Origin: Kondoa malvinella
Lineage: Eukaryota > Basidiomycota > Agaricostilbomycetes > Agaricostilbales > Kondoaceae
Assembly (NCBI GenBank): GCA_039545315.1
Contig: BCIM01000002.1
Location: forward strand, 2,642,331 to 2,706,330
Length of the DNA: 64,000 bases
Direction: 5' to 3'
The notes below the pieces were generated by a model. That model worked only from the letters and a program-made list of their open reading frames with translations. It ran no database searches and had not been told where the DNA came from. Within the stretch, counting starts at the first letter, position 1; every line of letters starts with the position of its first letter. Positions 34,151 to 46,799 of this stretch are shown here, one piece after another. Position numbers and translations under genes: made by a program.

Positions 34151-34691
34151 AGAAGACGGCGATATGACAGGAGTAGGAATGTAAGTTTGATAGAGAAAGA
34201 ACAGGACAAAGAATAGAAATCGCCCTGCTCTGCTGACTGTGCAGATTTCGAGAAGAGACCTTCGGAAAAGAAGCTTCGCCTCAGGCCGCGCTCGTGAGTA
34301 TGTCTAGCATTTGGTCAGTTGTCGAGGCATGCTAAGATGCCGTCGCAAGTGAAGACGGACGAACAGCGCAAAAGAGCCCTCTACCCGACGACAGAAGAAC
34401 CTGTAGACAACGATTTTGTAGTATAGTGCTTGTGATCTGTAGCCTCTTTCTCCAGTAGGACTTGACTGATAATTGTCATGAGAGCCACAAAATCATTTCG
34501 CTTCCTATCAAAGCAAAGTCGAAAAGCCGAGTCGTTTTCGGGGCGAGCGACCACATTCGTCATAGTCATGAATTTGGCAGACTTTCTCCTGGGTGTTGCA
34601 CTGCTAAGACTGTCTGCTGATCGTAATGTATCACTTCTTGTCAAGTCTGCTACAGTCAGTCGAGAAAATTGAGAGGAAGACTGGCAGGTGC
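34151..34691. other. Intergenic region with one short ATG frame
   Basis: Between the AA9-1 5' end and F-box gene 2. A 29-codon plus-strand frame at 34337-34426 (MPSQVKTDEQRKRALYPT) begins after a cag-less a/g stretch and is not supported by anything else. The AA9-1 first exon may lie here. Confidence 0.35.
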
Positions 34692-36260
34692 TCACGTAAT
34701 GGGCTTTAAATGTTCCGAGATCACAGGCTGCACCAGGTTACCAGCATGCCCTCTACCAGTACACTTGATGCCCCTGTGTCGCATGAGACTGCAGCATAAA
34801 ATAGATCAGCATCAGCCATATTTATCACGGACAGCCAGACTCACCCTAGAAAGCAGTGCATGAACTGCATTTCCGCGTTGCCATAATCCCGATAATACTG
34901 GTCCCATTCTTCATCGCAGTCATCGTCACTCTCAGGCTCCTCTAGATACACATTCCATCTCTCCAGCAGGTCGTTATCACGCTGATCTGACCGGTCAAAT
35001 CTCTCAATGTCGAGATCCAAATGACAGATAAAGTGTTTGAGCTTGGGCGCATAAAGGCGTAATCGAGGTGGTCGGCGTAGATCTTCATAGAGCGGCTCAA
35101 TGAAATGTATCTGATTGATGGTCATTTCGAGACTTTCGATCGATTTGGGCAAGTAAAACCAGAAGATTTGTGGGTCGTCAGGACACATTTTGAGGTTTCC
35201 TACAAGCTTAAGGGATCGAAGGTTGATGTTCCCAGCTGCAATCTCGCATAGCGTTTCCGTGTCGAGCATGTCGAGCGGATCCTTGCCGGCGGCAATGAAT
35301 TCGAGCGAAAGAAGCTGATCTTCGGTGATTCCCAAGTCATGTTGCGCAGACCAGCTGTCTTCACCTTGATATTGGCGCACCACCTTGAGATGCCGAGCTC
35401 TCTTCAAGATGTTCCGACTAATAGGAAGTCCGATGCGTGAAACGTGCTTGTCGTCTAGTATGCCGTCCAACAGCCAGATCAGTGCATCATGTTGCCGGAA
35501 GGGCACCTCAATGACCGCCAGCACGCTGTTGTCATGTATAGTGATGCTGCTTTGTTGATGTGGTACAACACAATTCGAGTCGAACAGATGGCCGGACGGG
35601 TTTGCGCGCTCGTAATGCGAAGGATTAATGAACTGAAATGGCAATCCTTTGGCTTCGAATGCTTGCGAAAGCACGCTGAAGTGTCGATAGAACCAACTAT
35701 CGCGGCTGAATTGACTGTCGAGCTTATGCTGCTCTTGCGAAGTAACAAGAAGGCATATGTGCTGAAGGCTTGACCAGCGGGAATCCAGCAGAAAGTCGGA
35801 GAGATGATGCAAACCAAAATCCTCAATATTGAGTCGTACGGTGAGCGTCCTGACGAGCTTGATGAGATCCGATCTTCGTTCAAGCACACTAACTTGGAAT
35901 TGGTGAATGATGCGAGAACCGATGAGAACGACGTCAGAGTAAAGAGATGGTGCCATCGCGGCGTAGAAAGCCTTCGAGGCCAGCATTGCGCTACTAAGAG
36001 CTACGTAACGGGTCCTCGGACGTGCGCAATAGTCGTGAGGTAGGTCGTCGGCTAGTGGACGCTGATCAGCCATTGGGCCGAGCGAGCTAGACTGAAGACG
36101 CACCGCATAGCTCGTCTATAGCTATGACAGTCCACTGAGCGATGATGATGTGTACTTCGATAGGCAGCTGTGGAAGATGTAACGGTGCGGCTGCCAGTGC
36201 TTGCTGACTTTCGATCTTTGCAGATTTCTGCCGATGCTTGCGCTGTACGTATCGGTCCAT
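34692..36260 (-). CDS. F-box-like protein 2 (subfamily A)
   Basis: About 490 residues in three exons: 36260-36104, 36053-34845 and 34788-34692. Exon 1 carries the F-box core LHLPQLPIEVHIIIAQW, and the 50-nt intron falls at the same place as in F-box gene 1. Exon 2 continues YVALSSAMLASKAFYAAMAPSLYSDV with weak LRR-like repeats (LRSLKLVGNLKM, SIESLEMTINQIHFIEPLY, LKHFICHL). The last exon gives LMRHRGIKCTGRGHAGN, matching the C-terminus of gene 1. An acidic segment (EPESDDDCDEEWDQYY) precedes the last intron. Divergent from F-box gene 3, with 229 bp between starts. The SCF-adaptor role is inferred. Confidence 0.72.
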
Positions 36261-36489
36261 TGCGCACTTACACTGTGGGTAGACGATCGTCCATAGGCGA
36301 AACAATTTGTCGCGGGATTTGGAGCAGGACAGCCAACTCGAATTCAGTTTGAAGCCCAAAGCGAGCTGCAGGCCTCCGTGATAGTGCTCAGTGGCTCAGC
36401 ACCTGTCCTAGACGCAGCAGGTAGTCGTGTCAGGGAGCTGTTGAGGTTCAAGAGTCGAGGAGTCTTTGAGGCAGCAAGAGTTGGGCAGC

Positions 36490-37892
36490 ATGTCAGAACC
36501 GCGTCGCAGCAGTCGAGTGAAAAGGCCTGTAATCGCTGCCAGCAAGCCTTCAGCCCAGAAGTCCAAGAAGCAGGCAAAAAGAGCGCCGATACCTCGAGCA
36601 TCTCTCGCCGGTCTGCCTGTCGAGCTCCAATTCATCATCTTTTCCTCTATTCCTCGGCCTTCGATGCGTCGTCTTGCCGAGCATGGACCTCATCAAGCTC
36701 AAATCGCTCAGCTCTCGTTGATCTGCAAATCGACATTAGGAGCAGCTCGTTCAGCTTTACATCTGGCTCCCTTCTTCAGCTACCGTAGTGGACCACCTCG
36801 AACTGCCTTTATGAAAGCGTTTGGGTTGGATGAGGAAGATGGCAATGGCAATGCGTTTGGGAGGATGATGAAGCGGTTCACCTGTCCAAATTGGCCGAAC
36901 GGTGCAATCCACAAACTTCACCGCAACACACTACTGGAGGGAATTCTTGACTTTGCATCTCTGACTACACTTCTTCTGCTTGCGACCAACAATGTGGGCC
37001 AAACATCGATCCAAGTGCACGAAGTCATTACCGCCTTCCTTTCCGCAGATCAAGGGTTGGATTCATTGGTGAATCTGAGACTGGAAGGCTTTGAAACGAC
37101 AGAGCCGCAGCTGGCCGGTCTGGTCGGGTTCCTATGCTCTTCACCAAAGTTGGAGAGTCTCCATCTCGTACTTGAAGGTCTTCATTATGGCACTCCGGCT
37201 CCGCATATTTACCCGACACGATCCTCAAGCCACCACTTGCAGTATGTGTACATCAACTTCTACCAATTAACCAACGGTGATCGATTATCGCAAATTGTGC
37301 ACGCTTTGCCGCCATCCGTCGTTACTCTGGCGCTCTTCGTCACTGTTTTCCACACGATCACCTTGGGAGCCAATTTGTTGGACACCTTGCCGAATTTGAG
37401 GTATTTCGCTGTGCGCTATCATGACCTGGACAACCTGAAATTTCCGCAAGTCACTCGCAACAGTACTTATCGGAGCAAGACACTGATACCATGACCTAAC
37501 AGAGACACAATCCTTGGCATCTTCTGCCGCTGCTTTTACCAATCGGACATACAGCGCTTAATGATGTTCACTCTCAATAGCCAAGTCGCTTTTGTGCACC
37601 TCGACCGCGACAGCAGTCGCGTGAACGCTGCCGCAGATGCCATCATTCATCGTGACTTTTCTTTGCTGCGTCTTGTCACTACGAGATCTTCAAGAGCTCT
37701 CACAAACCTGGAACAAACATGTCAAAGCAAGGCAATCGGCTACCACCGATACACAGAACAGTTGTCATTTGAAGATTGGCTCGTTGGTAAGCTTTTGTCT
37801 ATTTACAGGCTCGATGCTGTTGACGACGGATAGATCTGGAAAACCGCTATGGGCAAGAGAGGGATTTTGTGCCACCTCAAATCCCTCAGTGA
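36490..37892 (+). CDS. F-box-like LRR protein 3
   Basis: About 435 residues. From ATG 36490 there is a basic, nuclear-signal-like N-terminus (RRSSRVKRP, KKQAKR), then the F-box ASLAGLPVELQFIIFSSIP, a spacer, and LRR-like strands (LDSLVNLRLEGF, SPKLESLHLVLEGL, HHLQYVYINFYQL, VVTLALFVTVFH, LPNLRYFAVRYHDL). A likely 42-nt intron near 37456-37500 joins to NTILGIFCRCFYQSD, using a cagag acceptor; a second intron near 37785 leads to DLENRYGQERDFVPPQIPQ and the stop at 37892. If the first of these introns is not used, the protein ends at 37494. Distinct from subfamily A, but it shares the LxxLRYFAV motif with F-box gene 5. Confidence 0.68.
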
Positions 37893-38892
37893 TTCAACAC
37901 AGTACAAGGTAAGTCGAACAGGCTGTCTATCTGCTATTACAATGCTCATGTTGCCTCAGGCTTAAGCTAATGTGGAAAAGAGATGAGATGAGATGTAACG
38001 CTCAAATGCACGACAGAGAAGTGCACATTCGCTGCTAACACTGTGTATGATCTATACTCTACTGTTGGATGATCTTGCTCGGAGACAACAGCCAAGCACG
38101 TACTCGTTATCCGCTCTAAGCAGTCTTCCCAAGCAGTCTTCCGAGAATTCGACCCTGTCCTTGTCTGCAGACCATTGCTACACTCTCGTTCACCAAGTGA
38201 TTCTTTCTGGCTATGACCGCTGTGCGCTATCGAGCAAAGATGCAAGACTCTTTGGCTTGTGTTAGCTATAGATGCAGCAGTGTTAACCGTCCGCCAACCT
38301 ATTGGTCTGGATTTTGCATATCCGGCTCACGAGTTGGACCGCGATGCGTATACTCCGCCTGTCGACGCCAAGATCATCTTTCAAGTTGCTTCACAGTACT
38401 GTCGCTTGTAAAAGAAGATGTCGTCTAAGAGGCATCACTCTGGAGCCGTCTTTCGAATCTGCTTTCGCCTAATCCCGTTCGGCCGCATTCGCCTTCTATT
38501 TCCAGCTCGGGCATGACTTTGGCTACGTGGAAGGCTCTTACTGCTATTGTCTAATGCTACTTTAGCTTCAACCTGTTGTGCGCTCGAAGTTCGTATCTCA
38601 GATGAAAACCTCGATTAGAAGTGTGACACCAGCCAAGGTCTTCTCAGCTGCAGTCTTCGTTTATCACCGTCTAGAAAAGCCGGTCTTCTGCCAATTCAGC
38701 TCTTGCTCTCATCCTTACGTACTCTTTTGCCTCGCATCGACATTTCCATCTATAGCTGGTCTCCCTTGCTAACATCCTTATCCACTGTTACCGGCGACGA
38801 CATCCATAGCATTACTATATTCGAACAAAGACCATACCTGTTCTCTTGAGTCTGCATCCTTACTCTCATTAGCTGCGCCGCGCATATCGTCG
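37893..38892. other. 1-kb region without a recognised gene
   Basis: Plus-strand frames of 64-72 codons occur but lack motifs and sound splice contexts. The right 300 bp are pyrimidine-rich and serve as promoter/leader of the next gene. Confidence 0.4.
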
Positions 38893-40269
38893 ATGTTCAA
38901 CAGCAAGAAGAGCGGCGACAAGGACGAGAAGGACAAGAAATTTTGGAGACTCTCCAAAACGGACACAGGTCTTTCTTCGTCTACACCTATTCGCGCCCCG
39001 GGCATATTCGTAAGGACGTTGGCCGTTCGTACTGGGGTAGAAAAACAAGCACCGAATGCCATCGCGGAGCAGAATTGTACACTTCGCCGGTAACTAGTCG
39101 AGAACAACCTTGGTGCTGGTGGTGGGCTGGATGCTTATAAGCTTGCTCACGACCCGTCATACTATCATCATTACGGTGAGTGGCTATCTCATGACAGCCT
39201 ACATACTAAGGCATCCGCAGTGGAACTCGTAAAAACTGACGAGACCCGAGCTACCTTATTCGAGGAATGGGACCACCGTTTGCACGCACAAACCTATCAC
39301 CTCACAAACGCACAGTATAAAACTATACTGTCCGAGGACATCTGGCCATCTACTCACCTGAGTAATCATCGTATGTCGTTTCTTGTAGGGTATCTCGTCT
39401 TGCATCTAATATACTTTCGCAGGCGATGCCGAGACTGGGCTTCCGAAGTGTCAAGATGTAGCAAATCATGCTTTTGCTCTGCTAAGCTATTTGTTGCAAA
39501 CCGGCGTGAAGAAGGACGGCGTCAACAAATTTGGCTTGCGTGGACGCATTATCTTCACCGCCGATCACAAGCTTAGTCTGATTGAGTCGTATCTCGTCCG
39601 GGTTCTTGAATTCTCTTTGCATCACGGCTACAATATCGAGTGAGTTCGCACATACAATGTTCGCCTGCCCACTGATGCGACTATAGGCATTTCGTGGAAC
39701 CGGGAACCGGAGGGCTCGACCTGATGATGGCATTACCCTATGATGCCATTTTTCTCATTGAGCAAGCCATTGCCCTGAATTGGTAGTAATAGGCTGATGC
39801 TTCAATACAGCGAGGGACACCTCGGTGATATTGAACATTTTAACATCCACACAGCACCGGCGACCAGGCAGATCAACAATTACCATCCCACAGAGCATCC
39901 TCGCCACACCTTGCACTCACTTGCCCGCCTTGTCATTGATTTCCGACAGCACATGGGGCACGACATCATTGTGAGAAATCGCAGATGTGAACGACATTGG
40001 TGCTCATGGAACGTCACAGATGCATCGAGTGCATTCGAATAATGTGCTCCACATGCTGAAGACTACTGAACAGCTCGAACAGCATTGGAATCAATGGCCA
40101 GGTGAGATGGTTCACTTTAGATCCGGCAACACTGTCTCAAGCCCAGGTCCGAAGGTCGCTACCCACAAGATGTGCGTTGAAGCCCATCTGCATACGAAAG
40201 AGCTCAATGTCACCTAAAGCACGATCACTCGACGGCTATGGGCCCCCTCCAATTTTTGCAAGAAATTGA
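38893..40269 (+). CDS. Unrecognised multi-exon protein
   Basis: From ATG 38893 (MFNSKKSGDKDEKDKKFW) at least seven exons can be strung together. Characteristic stretches are NNLGAGGGLDAYKLAHDPSY, then LVKTDETRATLFEEWDHRLHAQ, ANHAFALLSYLLQTGVKKDG, LRGRIIFTADHKLSLIESYL, HFVEPGTGGLDLMMALPYDAIFLIEQ and LHSLARLVIDFRQHMGHDII. The exons have a consistent frame, charged helical character and clean splice sites, so the gene is probably real. No signal peptide or membrane helix is seen and no family is recognised. The 3' end is unsure: the frame can stop at 40269 or splice into the exons that follow, making one gene to 41686. Confidence 0.5.
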
Positions 40270-41686
40270 CAACGTTCAGGGAGTCGATGATACCTCTGAT
40301 CAACAGCTGGCGGCGGCCATCGATCGCACTTTAAAACCTCATTTGTGGGGTAAGTGTGGTTGTTAAGAGAGCGCCCTCAACTTAAGCTAAGAAGTATACA
40401 GACGACAAGAAAAGACTGAAGAAACCAGTATTACTCTATGTCTGTCAGTCAACATACGTGATGGTCGGGCCCAGCTGAGAGATATTATATAGATCACACT
40501 CCTGTGGCCGCATCACACGGTTATGCACGGGAGGACCTAGGACATGCAGATTCGTACAAGACGTCCGCTCTATACAATACTCGTTCGTTTCGCACCCCCA
40601 TGAGTGTGCATTGGAGCTGAAGGCTTTACATTACAGTGGTTAAATGGAAAAATATCCTAATCACTCACCAGATGTGGAGTAGCGAGCCAGAGTAAGTTCA
40701 TCACTTCTCCTGCATACGCCGAGGTTCAATCAACAATTTGTTTAGTCTAGGTCCTGGCTGGCTATTCGTTTGCTTCGTCTTGTTATCTGGAGAGAGTCCC
40801 TTCTTGGAGAAGTTCGATAGGGACCCCATTGTAGGTGACATGGTAGATGTACGTTCTTCTTCACAAGTTACCAGAGCAGCATCTTAAGCCCCTTAAACAG
40901 GTGATCTCGACGTATGAGCTGGAAAGACGGCAGCAAGAAGATGCTTTGCGAACGGCACTTGTCAATAACAAAAAAGAAGGCCATAATGCTCTGTCAAGCT
41001 TCAGCTTGGACTACATGACAACGTACTGTCTCCGGATGTGAGGTCCAATCCTATATACCTGTGTACTATACTTACTCATCTCCCTGGTAGCATCGAACCG
41101 GTCTCTAAAGACAAGGATGACGAAACTCGCAAACCAAAGAAAATGGACCGTCTCTTGAACAAACAAGCAAAAGTCGTCAAGCCAGCTTTCCCGGCAAAGG
41201 TTCCCTATACAATGCCCACCGAGCTCGTCAATAAATTTGCAAGCTCTGATGCTTACAGAAGCATCAACGCCTATTTCCAAAACCGGGCATCCGGTCAACA
41301 TGATGGATATTCTGCCATGTGTCAGTATCGCTCAATAGATTAATCATGAGGCTCATGTCTGTGTTTGATAGATCCAAGCTCAAAGAGTACTACCCACTAT
41401 GGCTACCATCCTGACTTTCCTGCTCGGTACGTTCATGAATGCTCTAAAGCTGTACAGTCGTCGCTGACCATCTTGCAAGTCATCCTTTGATGAATGAATC
41501 TTATCAGCGGGCTGGTCCAGTAGCACCGCCAATCAAACCGCTTGATAATGCTCATCTGCAACCATGGCAGCTTGCAGCAAATCCACCAGCTTACCCAACT
41601 AAATCGCAGGACCAAAGTCATCCGCATGGTAAGCTTCAATGAGTGTACATTTGAGGTGAACCTTACCTATTCTTTCTGCAGCCTGA
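40238..41686 (+). CDS. Unrecognised protein, possibly the 3' half of the preceding gene
   Basis: Starts at ATG 40238 (MGPLQFLQEIDNVQGVDD), overlapping the end of the previous model in another frame. Exons give DDKKRLKKPVLLY, then ASHGYAREDLGHADSYKTSALY, GPGWLFVCFVLLSGESPFLEKFDRDPI, LPEQHLKPLKQVISTYELERRQQEDALRTAL, MDRLLNKQAKVVKPAFPAKVPYTMP and a Pro/Tyr-rich tail ending SHPHA at 41686. Helical, basic in the middle, disordered at the end. The phases around 40200-40300 did not allow a clean join to the upstream gene, so both are listed. No family recognised. Confidence 0.45.
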
Positions 41687-42814
41687 CCTACTGCAGGTCC
41701 GATGATTGATAGGCGTGGTTCAGGGGAGGGGCGACCACTGCGCATAGAACAGTAAACTCGATATGATTCCTTTCCTCTGATGTTTAGAGTTCACGCATAA
41801 GTTTTCTGTACGAATGTAGCAGTAGTACGTTGATCTGCGAAGTCATGCGATACCAGATATCGGCTGAGACGATGTTTGCCAAAGTCAGCCCAGAACATCA
41901 ACGTCGGACGGCCGTGAAAATGCAGAGATTATGGTTTGCGCAAAAACTAGGAAGCGGTTCGAGAAGCGAAGTCATTCTAGATGATAGGAAAAGATGACCT
42001 CATGTTCATGAGCTATCCTGAGCTCCGGGCTAATCCGTAGCTGATATGTATTACGATATTGCTGGCCTTGCCTTGATCCTTGATGCAAAATGTCGAGTGG
42101 CCGAAAGCGTCCTTCTTTTTGGAATGGCGGTCAGAACATCCTTTGCGGATGATAGCTTGACGCGTACACATCCGATTGATCTCCTCCGTCTCGTTTCGAC
42201 TTGATCTTGGGTGAAGTGCTAGGGCATTTGGTTCTGTTGATGCTGCATTTTCAGATGAGCAGCAGACATTTGCGTTTATAAGCGCGTAAGTCTTCTTTGA
42301 AAGTTCAGTGACTTCATCGAATACGTTCGATCTAGAGCAAAGATCGTGAGATGCACAGTAAAGCTGCGAAGGGTAAAATAAGGCAGGGAGAGATTGGACA
42401 GAAAGATCTGCGCAAATCTTGAGATGTTTGCTAATGTATCAAAAGATCTTGCGGAAACAGGAATGGTAAGCGGCAGCGACCTCTTTATAGACAGTCTATG
42501 TGGTGCTATAGGAGCTATCTGATTCCTGACCACAGTCAGGCTCCAGTCAGGCTAGATTTACATTCCAGCGCTTTCCCTGGCTTTGGTTAGGCAAACAGCA
42601 GGAATCGCAGGGACAGATAGAGAGTGCAGCATTGATAGAGATTACGAAAGTCAAAGGAAGACAAATAGCGAGCAGAGATTTACGAGCAGACGAGATTGCA
42701 AAGTAATTGCTTTCCGAGCCTCCTCCAAGTCTTTGACAGCTTGATGTTGCCAGCATAAGATAGACGGTCAAATTACAGTTCAGGATATATAGCAGCCTTT
42801 GGTATGATCCGGAC
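41687..42814. other. 1.1-kb region without a recognised gene
   Basis: AT-richer than its neighbours. Minus-strand frames at 42276-42533 and 42547-42816 have hydrophobic stretches but no family signal and lack conserved splice context. It probably holds the promoter of the dehydratase-like gene. Confidence 0.4.
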
Positions 42815-44221
42815 ATGGCGATTGCTCGACAACCTTGGCCAAATATTCATCTTGCTTCTAACAAGCGCTCAAGTATGGAAGTAGCAGCAACAGAACTCAC
42901 AGACGAAGGCTTCAAGGCCACCCTCTCCCTTCCAAAGCAGGAACTAGACCAGATTCCTCTTGCGTATTGCACTCCGAGCGGTCAGCGTCATCATTTTGTC
43001 ATCGCAAGCTGTTACTGATGTATAAGGTAGCCGGAGCACATGAAGGTCATACACTCGTCTTAAAACTTCAAGCTATTGCTGCAGCAGGCTTCTCCCACGT
43101 CGAGATGGGCTTTCCTGACCTGTCCGTTTCTTACCTCATGCCCTCTATCTCTCTTATGCTCTGTGAAGGGTATCCTATGCTTCTTCTACGCTCGGAGATG
43201 CTTTCAAGGGCAAGAAAGATTTCGACTCGCTTGAGCAAGTAGCCAAATCCATCCACCAGAAGTGTGAAGAGCTTGGCCTGTACATTGCTACTATCATGCC
43301 TTTTGGCGCTTTCGGCGGCTACACGAATGAAGAGGACCGTAATGAGGCCTTTGAAAGAGCCGAGGGTTGGTTTCGGTAAGCGCCGCAACCAGGATAGATG
43401 AACTAGCTAACAATACACAGCATTATCCAAGCACTTGGTTCACCGATGCTGCAATGCGGCACTACCGACGAACCAAACTCATCAACCGACATCAACGTCC
43501 ACATCAAAGACCTGCAACAATTAGCGGACAGGGCAGCAACCCGCAACCCACCGATCAAAATAGCTTATGAACAATGGTGTTGGGGTAAAACACTCAACAC
43601 CTGGCAACACTCTTGGGAAGTCGTCCAGAAAGCCGACCGACCGAACTTGGGCTTGTGTCTGGACACATTTCAGATATGCGGTATCGATTATGCGGATCCG
43701 ACTACTGCTTCTGGCTTGAACGAACTAGCTAATCCGAATCCAGCTGATCACCTGCGGAGCTCACTGGCACAGTTGGCCAAAATACCAAAGGAGAAGATTT
43801 ACTACCTCCAAGTGAGTATCACATCAACTCCAAGTCGACATTCAGAAAAGCTGACCTGATCTAGATCTCCTCTGCTTCTCGAATGATCCCACCTCTCAAC
43901 TCATCACATCCAGCATGGTCAGACTCGCAACCGCCCCGAGGTGTATGGTCAGATAGTTACAGACCTATGCCTTTCAACCCCGATCGCCAAAGTTATCTAC
44001 CTATCATGCCTGTTGTGGAAGCCGTTTTGCAGACTGGGTTCAGAGGGTAAGCAAACCTCGCAGTTGAAGAACGAGAACTGATGTCGAGTAGGGTGTTTTC
44101 GTGCGAGACGTTCGATATGGGCGCAATGAAGGAGGAAGGAGAAGGTGTACCGGCAAAGTTGGCAGGTAGTGCGGCTGTGATACTCAGGGAGAAGATCTTG
44201 AAGGCGTTTGAGAAGGCGTAA
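42815..44221 (+). CDS. 3-dehydroshikimate dehydratase-like TIM-barrel enzyme
   Basis: Sugar-phosphate isomerase-like barrel resembling the quinate-pathway enzyme (QA-4/QutC type), which turns 3-dehydroshikimate into protocatechuate. Two start codons are possible, 42815 and 42875; the second lies nearer the family start. Landmarks: LAYCTPS(A)GAHEGHTLVLKL, FSHVEMGFPDL, DFDSLEQVAKSIHQKCEELGL, PIKIAYEQWCWGKTLNTWQHSWEVVQKADRPNLGLCLDTFQICG, then YADPTTASG, EKIYYLQISSASR, and FRGVFSCETFDMG, carrying several of the acidic and histidine positions expected for metal binding. Six or seven exons, about 375 residues. The YE.WCW...TW..SWEVV and GLCLDTF blocks are very close to fungal QA-4. No other quinate gene lies in the window, so it may act alone on a related sugar or cyclitol. 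Confidence 0.78.
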
Positions 44222-44995
44222 ACGCTTGATGGGCAAGTACGGGAGCGATGTCGAAGATTCGAAAGAGGAGAACGTCTACAACGGTTGATGAGAGCAGATT
44301 GCCAAAGCTCATGTACAATGTATTGGTATCCTCTCTTGTAGAATCGCAAGACACAATCAACGCGTCGACGGATCCGACTCGAGGTCGGTCATCGTGAAAC
44401 AGCCAGTTTCACTCTTATGCTTTGTGCTGTATCTGTTCTATGATGCTAGCCTGGAATGTGCTCTCCATCGCGTTGCAGCAAGACTGACTTACGCAAGGAC
44501 CACAAAGCTGGGCTCGCTTTGGCCTTCCCTCATTTGCTGGGCGTCAAGCTCTCAAGCACCTTCTGCCCACGCAAATCAGGATCATCTTAAGCAATGGGCG
44601 TTCTTGCACACTCGAGCTTTCCTAGACTTCTCATCCGTCGTCAATCCGACTTATCTATGTACTGTTCTGCTGGCAGATCCGAAGGTTGAGATTCTGTCTC
44701 CATCTTTGATCAGGTCAAAGCTACACGATTAGGACAGCGCATTGTGGGCGGGCTCACTATCATTGATGCCGCACAGGCCCATCTCCCAGCACTTCCAGCG
44801 TTCATCGCGATCCGAGTCCCAGCAGTCCACGGGGTACTCGCGTGGTGCTCCGAACTTCCAGGTACACTCACAGCTCACGGACGCCAAAGATCGGCGCTTG
44901 TTCCTCCAGAGGAGCTTGCGCGGGAAAATAGATGTCGGCTTGAATCTCGCTTGATGTCTCTTCATTTCTCTCTCTTGCATTCGCTCTTCACTATT
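44222..44995. other. 775-bp region without a recognised gene
   Basis: Open frames overlap on the plus strand (44394-44732, 44744-45145), but none starts well or shows a motif. The right part is probably the leader of the 7-TM gene. Confidence 0.4.
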
Positions 44996-46799
44996 ATGGC
45001 TGCTCAAATAGCTGCTGTAGAAGCAGTCATCCATCCTGTAGCTAGCTTCAGGTGCGCATTTGCATTTGCATTCTTCTGGCCAACAACCATTGAATCTGGT
45101 TACTCGCAGCGAGCGTATCCACTTACACATCTTAGCTATTACTAATGGTATCACGACCATCATGCTTGTGGCGGCTTTCGTATATCAGCGCATAAAATAC
45201 AAACAATCGTCCAGCTTCTGGCTCTTCCGCTTTATCGACGACAACGGTTTTCGCGCACTGACCACCAACGTCTTCTCGCTATGGATTCCTGTTTGTACCA
45301 TCTACACTGTGATGGAAATGGTATCTTGCATCTGGCAACTGAATCATCATGTGTAAGAATGTCGAAGGGGTGGTTTGACTGTGAAGCTGAATGACTTGCA
45401 TACCAGACCTGGCGGAGATAACACCGGCTATCTGGCGTTCTATCTCTTCGCGCGAATGGTACTACTATATCTAGCTTGGGTCGCTGCTTGCGCGTACGTC
45501 ACGTCTCTTTGCCAGCAAACCTAGCCTCAGCATTCGGCATATGAACAGTATTATCTTTTCGGGCTTTCGAGTCTGGTCCTTAGATCGATCTCGTGATGGA
45601 AAAAAAGCCTCGTTCACTCTGAATACTTACTTCTATCACCTTGCTTCATTTATTCTACCAACATTGTTCTTCGGGGCTGTCTTGACGATAACGTGAGCAC
45701 TGAACGCTGCCAAGCTCTCGATCCTAGCATCTGACTGCAATTTACTAGTTTCATCGCGTAGGCCATCTGTCAAAACCTCCGAATAAGCTCAGTGTACCTA
45801 TCTTTCCGCAGGAATGATCAGCTAAATCAAGGTAACTTTCTATACGAAGCTACTCCAGGATGTAGTTCATGTGCATCTAGCTTTGGTGCCGGGACAGAAA
45901 TTGATAGACAGTATCAAGCTAGGGGTTGTGGACCAAGAAGCCGCCGCGGCCTTTGTGAGTAACGAGATCGACTTTGCATGTGGCTCACTGACCAGCTGAA
46001 GAAACTTCACGCTTTACGGAGTCGGACTCTCGTCGCGGTGAGCTCCTACGCCTTTCCGGCAGTGCTCACCTGAACATGGCGAGATCAGTCGATTCGATAC
46101 ATGTCAATAGTCATTTTGACCGTAATGCTTCTCTTCTTTCAGCCAGCCGCGATTGCTCTTGTGCGCACATCGTCGTAACGCGAACAGGAAGCTGATATAT
46201 CTGCATAGATACTTGCGATCCGGAAAAATGTCCGCCTTCGTTCGACAGCGATAAGAAGCAACGGGTCAAGTCAAGGTCTAGCCAGCACACAGAAAGTTTT
46301 GATCGTGTATACCATCTACACCAGCATTTGGATTGCGTGCGTTTCATCTTGCCATTCAAGCGACTAGCTGACAGGTACATATAGTTCCAGCGGTTAGCTG
46401 CGATCCACGTCAGCGCGCGTTTCGAGCTAATTATGCTCCAGTCGCTGCTCTCTTTGTCATGACAGCAGGCGAGCTATCCGGTAACACCTCATCCACTGCT
46501 AGGTTCAACAAGCTCTATCTTCCCATCTATATCAATGCGTAGGTGGTTCTCTCGTGAAGCTGATACCCAGGCTAAGTACATCCCGTAGCGTTGGAGCTCT
46601 GACATCAGCTATAATATTGGGCGGTCGGTCCTTTATGCATAAGGAAACAACAGACGTTGGCGGTAGCAGTAGGCTTACCTTCTCTTTGGCCTGCCATTGA
46701 CTGACTGAAGCAACTGCACCAGATGCAGGAAAACGTCTCACGCAAGGTCCATCGCCGCGATACAACGAGCCATTTCAGCTCACGGTCGTCACCCAGTGA
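44996..46799 (+). CDS. Seven-helix membrane protein, receptor-like, unrecognised
   Basis: From ATG 44996 (MAAQIAAVEAVIHPVASF) about eleven short exons give seven hydrophobic helices: ILAITNGITTIMLVAAFVYQ; LTTNVFSLWIPVCTIYTVME; YLAFYLFARMVLLYLAWVAACA; ASFILPTLFFGAVLTIT; IRYMSIVILTVMLLFFQPAAIALV; KVLIVYTIYTSIWI; NKLYLPIYINAVGALTSAIIL. The C-terminus is soluble and ends SPRYNEPFQLTVVTQ. The layout (short N-tail, seven helices, cytosolic tail) is that of a fungal GPCR-like or lipid-sensing protein, but no signature of PTH11, Ste2/Ste3 or rhodopsin was seen. The exon pieces between 45740 and 46400 are the least certain. Confidence 0.55.
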
